This document shows positions 54,862-64,000 of a stretch of 64,000 bases of DNA, piece by piece. The notes below the pieces were generated by a model. That model was not told the origin of the DNA and ran no database searches. It worked only from the letters and a program-made list of their open reading frames with translations. How positions within the stretch are numbered: the first letter of the stretch is position 1; every line of letters begins with the position of its first letter. Origin of the DNA: Chitinophagaceae bacterium (GTDB lineage: Bacteria > Bacteroidota > Bacteroidia > Chitinophagales > Chitinophagaceae); contig JAFKGQ010000004.1 in assembly GCA_017307755.1 (NCBI GenBank), positions 1 through 64,000 of the forward strand, written 5' to 3'. Made by a program: the position numbers and the translations under genes.

Positions 54862-56016
54862 ATGCATTTTCAATTATCAGAAGAACATTTGATGATACAA
54901 AAGGCGGCCCGGGATTTTGCCCGTACCGAATGTTTGCCCGGGGTTATTGACAGGGATGAGCATCAGCGCTTTCCGAAAGAGCAGGTCTGCAAGCTGGCCG
55001 AGCTTGGCTTTTTGGGAATGATGGTTGATCCGAAGTATGGCGGAGCGGGGATGGATACGATCAGCTATGTGCTGGCCATGGAAGAGATCAGCAAGATCGA
55101 CGCAAGTGTCAGCGTGTGTATGAGCGTCAATAACAGCCTGGTTTGCTGGGGGCTGGAAAAGTACGGGACGGAGGCGCAGAAGCTGCGATACCTGGCCCCG
55201 CTGGCACAGGGGCGTAAGAACGGAGAACTTTATATCGGGGCTTTTTTGCTCAGCGAACCCGAGGCGGGCAGTGATGCCACTTCGCAGCGTACCACAGCGG
55301 AGGACAAGGGAGACTACTATCTGCTGAACGGTACTAAGAACTGGATCACCAACGGCAGCTCGGCTTCTGTGTATCTTGTAATGGCGCAGACGGATGTCTC
55401 CAAGGGCAGCCGCGGCATCAATGCCTTTATCGTGGAAAAGAGTACACCTGGTGTGGTCGTGGGGGCCAAGGAAAATAAATTAGGGATCAGGGGCAGCGAT
55501 ACCCACAGCATCCTTTTCAACGACGTGAAGGTGCCGAAGGAGAACAGGATAGGGGAGGATGGCTTTGGCTTCAAGTTTGCCATGCAAGTGCTTACCGGCG
55601 GCCGTATCGGCATTGCCTCCCAGGCGCTGGGCATCGCCGGCGGGGCTTACGAACTGGCGCTGCAATATTCCAAACAAAGAAAGGCCTTTGGAAAGGAGAT
55701 CATGAACCATCAGATCATCCAGTTCAAGCTGGCGGATATGGCTACCCGTATTGAAGCGTCCCGTCTGTTGTGTCTGCGTGCAGCCTGGGAAAAGGATACT
55801 CACCAGGATTTTACGCTCAGCGCCTCCATGGCAAAGGTCTATGCGTCAGAGACGGCCATGTGGACGGCTACGGAAGCTGTACAGGTACATGGAGGATATG
55901 GTTATGTGAAGGAGTACCATGTGGAAAGGTTAATGCGAGATGCCAAGATCACCCAGATCTATGAAGGCACGAGCGAAGTGCAGCGTATTGTCATCAGCCG
56001 GAGTATATTGAAATAG
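54862..56016 (+). CDS. acyl-CoA dehydrogenase
   Basis: A 384-residue FAD-dependent acyl-CoA dehydrogenase, which introduces the trans-2 double bond in beta-oxidation or branched-chain amino-acid breakdown. Motifs: LLSEPEAGSDATSQRTTA, NGTKNWITNGSSA, GRIGIASQALGIAGGAYELAL, VHGGYGYVKEYHVERLMRD and the catalytic glutamate in QIYEGTSEVQRIVI. Length is normal; closest in look to short-chain (butyryl-CoA type) enzymes. YggS and glnS follow within short gaps (18 and 9 bases), so it may lead a small operon. Confidence 0.93.
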   Translation: MHFQLSEEHLMIQKAARDFARTECLPGVIDRDEHQRFPKEQVCKLAELGFLGMMVDPKYGGAGMDTISYVLAMEEISKIDASVSVCMSVNNSLVCWGLEKYGTEAQKLRYLAPLAQGRKNGELYIGAFLLSEPEAGSDATSQRTTAEDKGDYYLLNGTKNWITNGSSASVYLVMAQTDVSKGSRGINAFIVEKSTPGVVVGAKENKLGIRGSDTHSILFNDVKVPKENRIGEDGFGFKFAMQVLTGGRIGIASQALGIAGGAYELALQYSKQRKAFGKEIMNHQIIQFKLADMATRIEASRLLCLRAAWEKDTHQDFTLSASMAKVYASETAMWTATEAVQVHGGYGYVKEYHVERLMRDAKITQIYEGTSEVQRIVISRSILK

Positions 56017-56034
56017 TAATAGTAACTTCACTGC

Positions 56035-56706
56035 ATGATCATGCAGTCAGTATACAGGAATATCCTCAGCGAGCTGGGATCTGATGTACAATTGGTGGCC
56101 GTCTCGAAAACCAAACCCATCGAAGATATCAGGGCGCTCTATGACCTGGGACAAAAAGATTTCGGCGAGAATTATGTCCAGGAGCTGGTGGACAAACATT
56201 CCCAATTGCCTGCCGATATCCGCTGGCATTTTATAGGTCATCTTCAGTCCAATAAAGTAAAATACATAGCGTCTTTTGTACATCTGATCCATGGTGTGGA
56301 CAGCCTGCGTTTATTGAAAGAAATAAATAAACAGGCTGCTCGTCAGGACAGGGTAATCGCTTGTCTTTTGCAGGTGCATATCGCCAGGGAGGAAACCAAG
56401 TTCGGGCTGGACGCCACCGAGCTGGACGAGGCCCTGCAGGCCATCCGGACCACCCCCGGAGATTTTACCCATATCCGTATACGGGGGCTGATGGGTATGG
56501 CTTCCTTTACGGAGGACCAGGAAAAGGTACGGGACGAGTTCAAAGGATTGAAGGCTCTTTTCGACGAGCATTTTGGTCCTGAGCAGGCTCCCCCGGACCA
56601 GCATTTCCTGCTTTCCATGGGTATGAGCGGAGATTACAGGATTGCTGTCCGGGAAGGAGGGAATATGGTCCGGATAGGCAGTTTACTATTCGGTAAAAGG
56701 GTGTAA
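56035..56706 (+). CDS. YggS-family PLP-binding protein
   Basis: A 223-residue protein of the YggS/PROSC family, a pyridoxal-phosphate homeostasis protein without known enzymatic activity. The PLP lysine is in VAVSKTKP near 26; QKDFGENYVQELVDK, WHFIGHLQSNKVKYI and FLLSMGMSGDYRIAVREGGNMVRIG complete the family signature. Start MIMQSV at 56035; the second methionine two codons later is equally possible. It lies between the acyl-CoA dehydrogenase and glnS genes. Confidence 0.93.
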   Translation: MIMQSVYRNILSELGSDVQLVAVSKTKPIEDIRALYDLGQKDFGENYVQELVDKHSQLPADIRWHFIGHLQSNKVKYIASFVHLIHGVDSLRLLKEINKQAARQDRVIACLLQVHIAREETKFGLDATELDEALQAIRTTPGDFTHIRIRGLMGMASFTEDQEKVRDEFKGLKALFDEHFGPEQAPPDQHFLLSMGMSGDYRIAVREGGNMVRIGSLLFGKRV

Positions 56707-56715
56707 ATTCGCAGG

Positions 56716-58392
56716 ATGAACGAGATCAAAAAGGAAGAAGAAAAATCCTTGAATTTTCTGGAGGAGATCGTCGAGGAGGACCTGGAGGAAGGCAAATATA
56801 AGACCATCCTCACCCGGTTTCCCCCGGAACCGAACGGCTATTTGCATATCGGTCATAGCAAGTCCATCTGTCTCAATTTTGGATTAGCCCGGAAATATGG
56901 CGGTAAGACCAACCTCCGATTTGACGACACCAACCCGGTGACGGAAGACACTGAATATGTAGAGAGCATCAAGGCGGACATCCGTTGGCTGGGTTATGAA
57001 TGGGCTAACGAGCTATATGCCTCCGACTACTTTGAACAATTATATCTGTTTGCCGTGGACCTCATCAGGAAGGGCCTGGCCTATGTGGATGACAGCAGCA
57101 GCGAACAGATCGCTCAAATGAAAGGTACTCCAACTGAGCCGGGTAAGGACAGCCCTTATCGCAGCCGCAGCGTTGAGGAGAATCTGCAGTTGTTTGCAGA
57201 AATGCGCGCCGGAAAATACAAGGACGGAGAAAAGGTCCTGCGGGCAAAAGTAGATATGGGTTCTCCCAACATGCACATGCGGGACCCCATCATGTACAGG
57301 ATCAAACATGCTCATCATCACCGTACGGGGGATAAGTGGTGTATCTATCCCATGTATGATTTTGCGCATGGGCAGAGCGATTCCATCGAAAATATCACGC
57401 ATTCCATCTGTACATTGGAGTTCGTACCCCATCGTCCCTTGTATGACTGGTTTATCGAGAAACTGGAAATATTTCCTTCCCATCAATATGAGTTTGCGCG
57501 GCTCAACCTTAGCTATACCGTGATGAGCAAACGGAAGCTGCTGCAACTGGTGAATGAAAAACATGTGACGGGATGGGATGATCCCCGTATGCCTACTATT
57601 GCCGGTCTGCGCCGCAGGGGCTATACACCTGAAAGCATCCGTATGTTTGCCGATAAGATCGGCGTTCAGAAACGGGACAACCTCATCGAGGTGGGTTTGC
57701 TGGAATTTTGTATCAGGGAGCATCTGAATAAGGTAGCCTTCCGGCGCATGGTGGTCTTTGATCCCGTGAAGGTCGTACTGACGAATTATACGGAGGATGA
57801 AGAGATCCTGAAGAGCGAGGACAATCCAGAAGACCCCGATACCACCTACAGGGATATTCCCTTTAGCCGGGAGCTGTACATCGAGCGGGAAGATTTTATG
57901 GAAAACCCGCCTAAGAAGTTCTTCCGTCTGTCGCCCGGGCAAAAAGTGCGGCTGAAAAGTGCGTACATCATCCAGTGCGATGAGATTATCAAGGATGAGG
58001 CCGGGAATATTACGGAGCTTCGTTGTTCATATGTACCCGGCAGCAAGAGCGGGGGAGAGAATGCCAATATGAAAGTACAGGCTACCATACACTGGGTGAG
58101 CGTACGGCATGCCGTTACGGCCGAAGTGAGGTTGTACGATCGTCTTTTCAAGGTGGAGAACCCTGCCAGCGAGGATGGGGATTTTAAGGATTATATCAAT
58201 CCGGACTCCCTTCAGGTGCTGTCTGCCGCCTATGCCGAGCCGGCGTTGAAGACTGTAAAATTTGACGAACGTTATCAATTCCTGCGTAAGGGATATTTTA
58301 CCCTGGACAAGGATAGTTCGGAAGAGAAAATGATATTCAATCGGACGGTGACTTTGCGGGATACCTGGGCCAAAGAACAAAAAAAGGCATAA
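56716..58392 (+). CDS. glnS: glutaminyl-tRNA synthetase
   Basis: A 558-residue class I aminoacyl-tRNA synthetase that charges tRNA-Gln. The HIGH motif is at 44-47 (PPEPNGYLHIGHSKS) and the KMSKS-like motif reads VMSKRKL near 272; TNLRFDDTNP and DPRMPTIAGLRRRGY are typical of GlnRS rather than GluRS. The C-terminal anticodon-binding domain is present. It ends at a strong hairpin terminator. Presence of GlnRS means direct glutaminylation is available. Confidence 0.96.
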   Translation: MNEIKKEEEKSLNFLEEIVEEDLEEGKYKTILTRFPPEPNGYLHIGHSKSICLNFGLARKYGGKTNLRFDDTNPVTEDTEYVESIKADIRWLGYEWANELYASDYFEQLYLFAVDLIRKGLAYVDDSSSEQIAQMKGTPTEPGKDSPYRSRSVEENLQLFAEMRAGKYKDGEKVLRAKVDMGSPNMHMRDPIMYRIKHAHHHRTGDKWCIYPMYDFAHGQSDSIENITHSICTLEFVPHRPLYDWFIEKLEIFPSHQYEFARLNLSYTVMSKRKLLQLVNEKHVTGWDDPRMPTIAGLRRRGYTPESIRMFADKIGVQKRDNLIEVGLLEFCIREHLNKVAFRRMVVFDPVKVVLTNYTEDEEILKSEDNPEDPDTTYRDIPFSRELYIEREDFMENPPKKFFRLSPGQKVRLKSAYIIQCDEIIKDEAGNITELRCSYVPGSKSGGENANMKVQATIHWVSVRHAVTAEVRLYDRLFKVENPASEDGDFKDYINPDSLQVLSAAYAEPALKTVKFDERYQFLRKGYFTLDKDSSEEKMIFNRTVTLRDTWAKEQKKA

Positions 58393-58421
58393 AAAAAGAG
58401 CGCCAAAGGCGCTCTTTTTTA
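58392..58421. terminator. bidirectional intrinsic terminator after glnS
   Basis: AAAAAAGAGCGCC-aaa-GGCGCTCTTTTTT: a strong stem flanked by A and T runs. It ends glnS on the plus strand and the Spy-like gene on the minus strand, overlapping that gene's stop codon. Confidence 0.9.
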
Positions 58422-58808
58422 CTGTTGGCGTCGTCCGCCGCCCATGCCACGCTGTGGCCGGTTGTCCTCCATCCATTGCTGGTATTTCTTGTAGAGATCA
58501 TCTCCCAGCACCGCCTGTATACGTTTGTTCCGTTCTTCATTCAAAGGCTGCATTTTGGCCATTTTGTCTTCCCGGCTCATGGATTGATCCATATAGATCT
58601 CCCGCATTTTGGGTTGGAACTCTTTCTGGATGGCGTTGAGCGAGTCTACCTGTACGGGGGTAAGCTTCAGGTCTTCCTGCATTTTTTTCATCATGGCTTC
58701 CTGGCGTTGGCGCATGGATGCCGTATCTCCCCGCTGTGCATAGGTCGAGGAAAAGGACAGGAGTCCGATGATCATGGCGACAGGGGCGATCATTCTTTTG
58801 AGGTTCAT
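58419..58808 (-). CDS. small Spy-like periplasmic protein
   Basis: A 129-residue exported protein. Signal peptide MNLKRMIAPVAMIIGLLSFS, ending near TYAQ. The mature part is helical, rich in methionine, glutamine and charged residues (REKEAMMKKMQEDLK-like, KLTPVQVDSLNAIQ), with a pattern similar to Spy/CpxP LTxxQ repeats, and ends in a GGGRRQQ tail. Spy-type proteins act as periplasmic chaperones or stress sensors. Start at ATG 58808, directly before the signal peptide, rather than an in-frame start 12 codons earlier. Function is inference. Confidence 0.75.
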   Translation of the reverse strand: MNLKRMIAPVAMIIGLLSFSSTYAQRGDTASMRQRQEAMMKKMQEDLKLTPVQVDSLNAIQKEFQPKMREIYMDQSMSREDKMAKMQPLNEERNKRIQAVLGDDLYKKYQQWMEDNRPQRGMGGGRRQQ

Positions 58809-59057
58809 GATTATAAGTTTTAGTACTGATGGTTTTGACTCCAAATTTGTGCTAAAAACAAGCGCCCTTAGTCCATTTTATGCAAACGGCAAATTGCCTG
58901 AAAACCTGTCGGTCAATGATTGGTTTTTTAGCGTGAATACATTTGGTACTATTATTGCTTCAAAGGCTCGATTCCCCTCTCCGGTAGAAAGTCCCGCTTA
59001 CCTTTTGTAAATACTTATGTATCAGTATGAATTGAGGTTTACTTAAAATTGTTTGGC

Positions 59058-59471
59058 ATGTATTTACTGCTTATTACCCTGTTTGAGCTGGGACAATTCC
59101 TGCGCATTGTTCTATGGGTGTTCATACCTTTATTTGTTATCATTCTGCTAATTACTACTTATATACACTACCGGAGGAAAAGACAGGCGCCAGCGGCAGC
59201 CCTGGAGACGGGGGAATTGTTATTGTCCGTGGAATCCATCCCGGCAGATATGGAGGAGCCCGATGAGGATAATCTGTATAAGGGCCTGTTATGGATGAAA
59301 CAGAAATTTGAGGAGTACAGGGAGCAGTCGGATCAGCGGGTCAGTGCTTTGAAGGAAGAGCTGGCGCAGGCAAAGGAAAAGATCGCCGATCTGACGGGTA
59401 AATTGGATAGCCTCCTGGGCTCAATGCCTGAAGCCGCCAGTGGCGGCTCAGGGGAGTTGGTGAAAGAATAG
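59058..59471 (+). CDS. membrane-anchored coiled-coil protein of unknown function
   Basis: A 137-residue protein: an N-terminal membrane segment (about 8-35, FLRIVLWVFIPLFVIILLI), a basic stretch (HYRRKRQAP), an acidic linker and a C-terminal coiled-coil (LKEELAQAKEKIADLTGKLD). I chose ATG 59058, three codons after a TTG. The coiled-coil would lie in the cytoplasm. No family recognised; convergent with tonB, the stops lying 6 bases apart. Confidence 0.65.
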   Translation: MYLLLITLFELGQFLRIVLWVFIPLFVIILLITTYIHYRRKRQAPAAALETGELLLSVESIPADMEEPDEDNLYKGLLWMKQKFEEYREQSDQRVSALKEELAQAKEKIADLTGKLDSLLGSMPEAASGGSGELVKE

Positions 59472-59477
59472 TCGTCG

Positions 59478-60308
59478 TTATTCATTTTCTAATTTGACTA
59501 CGATGGGTTGTCGTTTATAGGAGTTGACCTTACGCCCGTTTTGAATAGCCGGTGTCCATTTACCGCTCTTTTTGATAACACGGATGGCTTCGGCCCTTAA
59601 GACCTCCGGCCCCTCGACAGCCTGTACATCGCTGACATTGCCTTCCTTGTCGACGACGAATTGTACGATCACCGTGCCGCTGGTTTCGGTGCTGATAGCC
59701 TCTTCCGGGACGCGATAGTTTTTGGATAGGAATCTCAGCCAGGCTTGCATGCCGGCGGGGTAGGTGGATTCGATCTCCACGGATCTAAAAATTGTTTCAT
59801 CATCGTCCTGTTTTTTCGGTGCTTCGATCACTGTACCGGCCCCTGTGCCAGCAACGGGAGGCCCTGTCACTGTGCCGTCGAATGCACTGCCGTCTTTATT
59901 GACCGGACCGATCTTTACGTCTTCATTGAGCTTATCGTCGGTGGGAGGTACGTCTTCCGGTCTGACCTGGTCATTGGGTACTACATGAGGGATCGTGTTT
60001 CTGATCATGGCTACCGGAGGGGGCGGGGTCCTGACCACCGGGGGAGGGGGGATGATGGGTTTTTCTTTTGCCGGAGCGTCGGCAAGAATAATGTCGGGGG
60101 ACATCTCCACCAGCTTGACCTTCGAACGACCCTTCCCCGCCAATGTATAACCGCCGATCAGTAGGAGACAGACGGAGGCCATGACCGCCAGCGCCCTGAC
60201 CAATCTTCTGTTATACGTCTTGCGCAACTGATAAGCGCCATAGTCCTTGTTGCGGCCCTCGAATAGAATATCGAGTATATCCGCCCGTGAGATTTCCTGT
60301 ATTTCCAT
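59478..60308 (-). CDS. TonB energy-transducing protein
   Basis: A 276-residue TonB-family protein. N-terminal cytoplasmic part (ILFEGRNKDYGAYQLRKTYN), one membrane helix (ALAVMASVCLLLIGGYTLA near 45), a proline-rich linker (KPIIPPPPVVRTPPPPVAM) and the C-terminal TonB domain (GTVIVQFVVDKEGNVSDVQ, then LRAEAIRVIKKSGKWTPAI). It passes energy from the ExbB/ExbD proton motor to outer-membrane transporters such as the SusC protein in this window. ExbB and ExbD genes are not in view. Confidence 0.92.
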   Translation of the reverse strand: MEIQEISRADILDILFEGRNKDYGAYQLRKTYNRRLVRALAVMASVCLLLIGGYTLAGKGRSKVKLVEMSPDIILADAPAKEKPIIPPPPVVRTPPPPVAMIRNTIPHVVPNDQVRPEDVPPTDDKLNEDVKIGPVNKDGSAFDGTVTGPPVAGTGAGTVIEAPKKQDDDETIFRSVEIESTYPAGMQAWLRFLSKNYRVPEEAISTETSGTVIVQFVVDKEGNVSDVQAVEGPEVLRAEAIRVIKKSGKWTPAIQNGRKVNSYKRQPIVVKLENE

Positions 60309-60403
60309 GGTGAATTAGTTTCTATTGAGAGACTATTTTTTCACCATTCCACAGCGGGTAGGGCGATATTTATTTTTATGGAAAAATAAAGTGATGGCAT
60401 CGT

Positions 60404-61969
60404 TTATTTGTACTCTCCAAAGACTTCCCGCAGCGTGTCGGCGATCTCGCCCAGCGTACAGAAGTTCTCTACGGCCTCTACGACCACGGGCATGATGTTC
60501 TCTCCCGAAGATGCTTTGTCGTTGAGGTCCTGCAGGATGGAATCACAGCGGGCAGGGTTTCTTTTTTTGCGCAGTGCGGCCAGTTTTTCCGTTTGTATCT
60601 GCCGGATGGAGTCGTCTATCCTGAACAGGGGGATCGAGCCCGTCTCCTGCACCTGGAATTTATTCACACCTACGATGATCTTTTCTCCCGTCTCTATCTG
60701 TCGCTGGTATTCATATGCGCTCCGCGCGATCTCTTCCTGGATAAAGCCTTGTTCGATGGCGCTTACGCTACCCCCCATGGCATCTATCCGGCCCATGAGC
60801 TTCCACGCCTGTTCTTCCACGGAATGGGTCAGCGACTCTACAAAATAGCTGCCGGCTAAAGGGTCGGCTGTGTCGGGAGCGCCGCTTTCAAATGCTACGA
60901 TCTGCTGGGTGCGCAATGCGATTCTTGCCGCCTCCTCTGTGGGAAGACTAAGGGCTTCGTCATAACCATTGGTATGAAGGGATTGTGTACCACCCATGAC
61001 TGCAGCCAGGGTTTGCACCGTCACCCGGGCGATGTTGTTCATGGGTTGCTGTGCCGTGAGCGTGCTGCCACCCGTCTGGGTATGAAAGCGCAGTTTCATG
61101 GCCCCCGGGTCCGTGGCGCCCAGGTCTTTCATGATCTCCGCCCACATCTTACGGGCGGCGCGGAATTTGGCCACTTCTTCAAAAATATTATTGTGCGCGT
61201 TGAAGAAAAAGGAGAGCCTTTTGCCAAAAACATTTATATCCAACCCTTTTGTCATTGCAGCCTGCACATAGGCCTTCCCGTTGCTGAGGGTGAAAGCTAT
61301 CTCCTGCACGGCGGTGCTGCCTGCTTCTCGGATGTGGTACCCCGATATGGAGATGGTATTCCATTTAGGCAGCTCATGGCTGCACCATTCAAAGATATCG
61401 GTGATGATACGCATGCTGGGCTTGGGAGGATAGATATAGGTACCCCTGGCCGCATATTCCTTTAAAATATCGTTCTGGATCGTACCCGAGATCTTTTTCA
61501 GATCAGCGCCCTGCTGCTTTGCCAGCGCGGTGTAAAAGGCCAGCAGGATATAGCCTGTGGCATTGATCGTCATGGATGTGGAGACGTCTTCCAGCCGGAT
61601 GCCTTTGAACAGGGTCTGCATGTCCTCGATGGAGTCGATGGCTACCCCTGTCTTGCCTACTTCTCCTTCGGCCAGGGGGTGGTCGCTGTCATAACCGATC
61701 TGGGTCGGCAGGTCGAAGGCCACGCTCAGCCCCATCACCCCCTGACTCAATAAATAATGATAGCGTTCGTTGCTTTCTTCCGCCGTACTGAAGCCGGCGT
61801 ATTGGCGCATAGTCCACAATTTCCCCCGGTACATATCCGGTTGTACCCCCCGGGTATAGGGGAATTCGCCTGGCAGGGCATCGCTGGGTGCTGATCCGGC
61901 AAGATCAGCCTTGGTGTATACTTCTTTTACTTCGATGCCGCTGTCGGTGTATAAGTTTTTTCCAGGCAT
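60404..61969 (-). CDS. acyl-CoA mutase large subunit (methylmalonyl-CoA mutase type)
   Basis: A 521-residue protein with the catalytic barrel of cobalamin-dependent acyl-CoA mutases: [92 protein letters not shown] and [21 protein letters not shown]. It ends without the C-terminal B12-binding domain, so a separate small subunit must be encoded elsewhere. YPP with IYP points to methylmalonyl- or a related branched acyl-CoA substrate; which of these cannot be fixed. The gene has no pathway partners beside it. Confidence 0.9.
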   Translation of the reverse strand: MPGKNLYTDSGIEVKEVYTKADLAGSAPSDALPGEFPYTRGVQPDMYRGKLWTMRQYAGFSTAEESNERYHYLLSQGVMGLSVAFDLPTQIGYDSDHPLAEGEVGKTGVAIDSIEDMQTLFKGIRLEDVSTSMTINATGYILLAFYTALAKQQGADLKKISGTIQNDILKEYAARGTYIYPPKPSMRIITDIFEWCSHELPKWNTISISGYHIREAGSTAVQEIAFTLSNGKAYVQAAMTKGLDINVFGKRLSFFFNAHNNIFEEVAKFRAARKMWAEIMKDLGATDPGAMKLRFHTQTGGSTLTAQQPMNNIARVTVQTLAAVMGGTQSLHTNGYDEALSLPTEEAARIALRTQQIVAFESGAPDTADPLAGSYFVESLTHSVEEQAWKLMGRIDAMGGSVSAIEQGFIQEEIARSAYEYQRQIETGEKIIVGVNKFQVQETGSIPLFRIDDSIRQIQTEKLAALRKKRNPARCDSILQDLNDKASSGENIMPVVVEAVENFCTLGEIADTLREVFGEYK

Positions 61970-61992
61970 AATCGTTCAGTTTTTTCCCGCCC

Positions 61993-62517
61993 TTACATCA
62001 GCTTTTTCGCCTCATAGCTCAACGCATCCGAAACGATGTTTTGAAGGGATGCTTTCGGGCTTTGCACCAGGAGCTCAAGTAAGTGCTTGTTTAGGTCCAG
62101 GCCAGAGGCTTCCGGTGGAAGATAAGAGGCTACTTGATTGATAATGAGTAGGTTTTGTTCCTTGTAATTTCGTACAGCATCCCAGGCCTCTGCTGAAACA
62201 TAGATCTGTTGGGTAATATTGTGCTCAAATTCCTGACGGATGCTATGGATGAGAAGACTTTGCATTTCCCGGGCGTTGAGATCGGGTTGGTTCACCCGTT
62301 GTATAAGGTTGGGTAAGGCGATCCGGTCTGTCAGCAGGATCAGGCGTTCATAAGCCTGCAATTGCAGTTGGCGGGTGGATACGCCTGTTTCGTCCGGGGT
62401 TGGTTTGGGGTTTGCAGCCGCTTTCAACTCCTTGCGTTGTTTGAGGAACAGGAAAGCCAGTGTCCCGGCTACCAGGACGGCAAAGACGACGGCGATAATA
62501 AGCAGGTTAGAATCCAT
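61993..62517 (-). CDS. membrane-anchored protein of unknown function (Bacteroidota type)
   Basis: A 174-residue protein with an N-terminal membrane helix (LLIIAVVFAVLVAGTLAFLF), a short linker rich in alanine and proline and a helical cytoplasmic domain (QLQAYERLILLTDRI, LLIHSIRQEFEHNITQQIY, AWDAVRNYKEQNLLIINQV). This resembles a conserved Bacteroidota hypothetical; I know no function. It lies 23 bases upstream of the acyl-CoA mutase gene on the same strand, so the two are probably co-transcribed. Confidence 0.75.
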   Translation of the reverse strand: MDSNLLIIAVVFAVLVAGTLAFLFLKQRKELKAAANPKPTPDETGVSTRQLQLQAYERLILLTDRIALPNLIQRVNQPDLNAREMQSLLIHSIRQEFEHNITQQIYVSAEAWDAVRNYKEQNLLIINQVASYLPPEASGLDLNKHLLELLVQSPKASLQNIVSDALSYEAKKLM

Positions 62518-62561
62518 TCAAAATTTTTTAATGGTGAACAAAAATAACGAATGAAGGCGGG

Positions 62562-63521
62562 CTAAAAATATATCCAATGCCATTTTGTTCCCTCTTCTTT
62601 ATTCCATTCGATGGCGGGGGCGGGCATTTTGATCGTGCGGTTCAGTTTCAGCAGGGTTGTGGACAGGGGCGACAGACCGTCCGCCCTGTAGAGGTCCGTA
62701 TCAAAGGCGAAATAGAACTGCCGGTAGCGTTTAAATGAGGGAATTGGCTTCCCTTTGATCTCGGTAGGGTTCTGGACCCCTCCGATCATCCCTTCGGCGC
62801 CATAGCCGGCTGACAAGTTGAGCCAGTTGGGGAAGTTGCTGCGGGCCGGGAGGAAAGAGCCGATATTCACGGACAGCCAATAGGTCTGGCCATTGTAATC
62901 CTTTAACATCCGTTGCGGCAGGTTGCTGCCTAACTCGCCGGGGGCGTAATGGGCAAATAAGGTATGATGATAGGAATATTTGAGGCTGATCCGCTGTTGC
63001 CCCCACATCAGTTGCTGTCCTTCAAAAAGCGCACAACCTGCCAGGTTAGCCAGCATGTCTCCCTTGGAAAACCCCCATTTCACCGAATGCCCGTCCATGA
63101 TCTCTACCATGGTCAGGAACCCCAATGCCGTCAGTGTGCCGGCAAGGGCTGCCACTCCTGGCTTTACGCCTCCCCATCGCAGCAGGTCGGTCTGTATCGC
63201 GGCCACATTATAAGCCGTAGTGGCATGGCCCACTTTGTCCATATTAAGCCATTCATTATTGTCGTTGAAAAAATGGAATTTGCTGCGGGGGAATTTTTTA
63301 TACCACAGATAGTTCAAGCCGATGGTGACAGCCGTACCGATGGCTGCTTCGGCAATAACGACGCCGTTTACACGGCCCGGGTTGTAGTCAGGGGAGGGTT
63401 TGAAAAAATCCTGCGCCATGATGCCGGTGTGCCCCGGTACAAGAAGTATCCATACCAGGGTGCAATAAATCCATCTTTTTCGCGCACAAAAGGGTAACCG
63501 GGGGGGCGGAAAGTTTTTCAT
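62562..63521 (-). CDS. DUF2279-family predicted periplasmic protein
   Basis: A 319-residue exported protein. A basic N-terminus leads into a signal segment (IYCTLVWILLVPGHTGIMAQ). The conserved part has KFHFFNDNNEWLNMDKVGH followed by ATTAYNVAAIQ, and LGFLTMVEIMDGHSVKWGFSKGD with LANLAGCALFEGQQ (each read as parts of one region), which is the DUF2279 (YfiM-like) pattern with DxxGH and several small-residue helices. Function unknown. It is transcribed away from the CzcA-type gene at the window end. Confidence 0.85.
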   Translation of the reverse strand: MKNFPPPRLPFCARKRWIYCTLVWILLVPGHTGIMAQDFFKPSPDYNPGRVNGVVIAEAAIGTAVTIGLNYLWYKKFPRSKFHFFNDNNEWLNMDKVGHATTAYNVAAIQTDLLRWGGVKPGVAALAGTLTALGFLTMVEIMDGHSVKWGFSKGDMLANLAGCALFEGQQLMWGQQRISLKYSYHHTLFAHYAPGELGSNLPQRMLKDYNGQTYWLSVNIGSFLPARSNFPNWLNLSAGYGAEGMIGGVQNPTEIKGKPIPSFKRYRQFYFAFDTDLYRADGLSPLSTTLLKLNRTIKMPAPAIEWNKEEGTKWHWIYF

Positions 63522-63639
63522 GTATAAAAGATAAATATACTAACTAAATCAGGATAGTTGTTGTACCCGGAGGTTCTCTCCCCGTAGAACAGGCCGATGT
63601 TAACGACAGGTTAAACAAAGGGCCGGCCACAGCCGGTCA

Positions 63640-63663
63640 ATTTGATCACAATAATTTGATCAA
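63640..63663. repeat. 10-bp direct repeat upstream of the RND pump gene
   Basis: AATTTGATCA at 63640-63649 and 63654-63663, 14 bases apart. It lies about 150 bases before the pump gene, a plausible site for a regulator binding side by side, but unproven. The rest of 63522-63802 shows no gene. Confidence 0.35.
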
Positions 63664-63802
63664 TACTTTCTTATAAGAAGAGATTAAAAAGGCTTAATCA
63701 TATTCAAATGATCCTTTAATCTCCTGCTAATTCCTACCTAATGGCCTCCCTTTATTTTCGGGCCTCCTTTGAATAAATATGTCCTTCTCTTAAATCCAGC
63801 AA

Positions 63803-64000
63803 ATGACCAAATTTCTCAAGAGTGTTATAGGGTTCTCGCTCAAAAATAAATACTTCATTTTATTTGTAACTTCCCTGCTCATCGTAGGTGGGGTTATCAC
63901 CTTCATAAATATGCCCATCGAGGCATTCCCGGATGTTACAAATACCGAGATAGATATTATCACCCAATGGCCGGGCCGTAGCGCAGAGGAAGTGGAAAAA
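63803..64000 (+). CDS. CzcA/CusA-type heavy-metal RND efflux pump (partial, cut by window end)
   Basis: The first 66 residues of an RND inner-membrane pump. After MTKFLKSVIGFSLKNKYFIL comes the first membrane helix (LFVTSLLIVGGVITFINM) and then PIEAFPDVTNTEIDIIT with WPGRSAEEVEK, the start shared by CzcA and CusA proteins. These export cations such as Co, Zn, Cd or Cu/Ag together with a periplasmic adaptor and an outer-membrane channel. The metal specificity lies beyond the window. The open frame runs to the last base. Confidence 0.9.
   Translation, partial: MTKFLKSVIGFSLKNKYFILFVTSLLIVGGVITFINMPIEAFPDVTNTEIDIITQWPGRSAEEVEK

Noticed and set aside
57040..57942. A 300-codon open frame antisense to glnS
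   Set aside because: glnS is certain here, and the antisense product shows no recognisable domain.
1..64000. CRISPR arrays or tandem repeat arrays
   Set aside because: No regularly spaced direct repeats of array type were seen anywhere; only isolated direct or inverted repeats are present.

Overview
The window reads as the chromosome of a Bacteroidota bacterium, most likely a Chitinophagaceae-type soil or rhizosphere organism. Signs are a SusC/SusD pair with a FecI-type sigma factor and FecR anti-sigma proteins, a long NagB fused to a PIG-L/LmbE domain, an acyl-CoA mutase large subunit without a cobalamin domain, a proline-rich TonB, and several matches to the Bacteroidota promoter (TTTG, about 20 bases, TAnnTTTG). 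No rRNA gene or CRISPR array was seen; one tRNA gene is present.

Region A (1-1509) is sparse chromosome with one Abi-like HEPN gene. Region B (1510-24544) looks like a complete integrated island. A 17-bp direct repeat, gtgaccctgtcaggatt, occurs at 1510-1526 and 24528-24544. The right copy is the 3' end of an intact tRNA-Arg(ACG) gene on the minus strand, and a large serine recombinase ends inside that tRNA. The island carries mainly defence-type genes: a Septu-like ATPase/HNH pair (2010-5793, +); a three-gene DISARM-related operon of helicase/DUF1998/Vsr-like nuclease, SNF2 helicase and adenine methylase (18132-5926, -); a RloA/RloB (AbiL-type) pair (18580-20830, +); an XRE regulator; a HEPN protein with a degenerate nucleotidyltransferase-like part; and a small ORF plus the recombinase.

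Region C (24668-31149) holds an SDR, a PhyH-family dioxygenase, an Omp85-like barrel, a PAP2_C membrane phosphatase, nagB and an ECF sigma factor. Region D (31308-41635) is a glycan-uptake locus: FecR, SusC, SusD, a second FecR, then a secreted GH20-GH29 fusion. With nagB on one side and a glycosylasparaginase plus CutC-family gene a few kb away (46394-48158), the neighbourhood suggests use of fucosylated, GlcNAc-containing glycans or glycoproteins.

Region E (41658-64000) is ordinary chromosome: a coiled-coil protein, tandem CocE/NonD hydrolases, an NTF2-like protein with the asparaginase and CutC, pfkA-pyk, a DUF72 protein, an arginine deiminase/CtlX pair, an acyl-CoA dehydrogenase with a YggS protein and glnS, a Spy-like periplasmic protein, tonB, an acyl-CoA mutase, a DUF2279 protein and the start of a CzcA-type RND pump cut by the window end.

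The most promising material is in the island: the DISARM-related operon with fused functions, the Septu-like HNH protein with a ComEA-type helix-hairpin-helix domain inside its zinc finger, and a recombinase whose C-terminus depends on whether the element is integrated. All family calls come from motifs read by eye; no database search was run.
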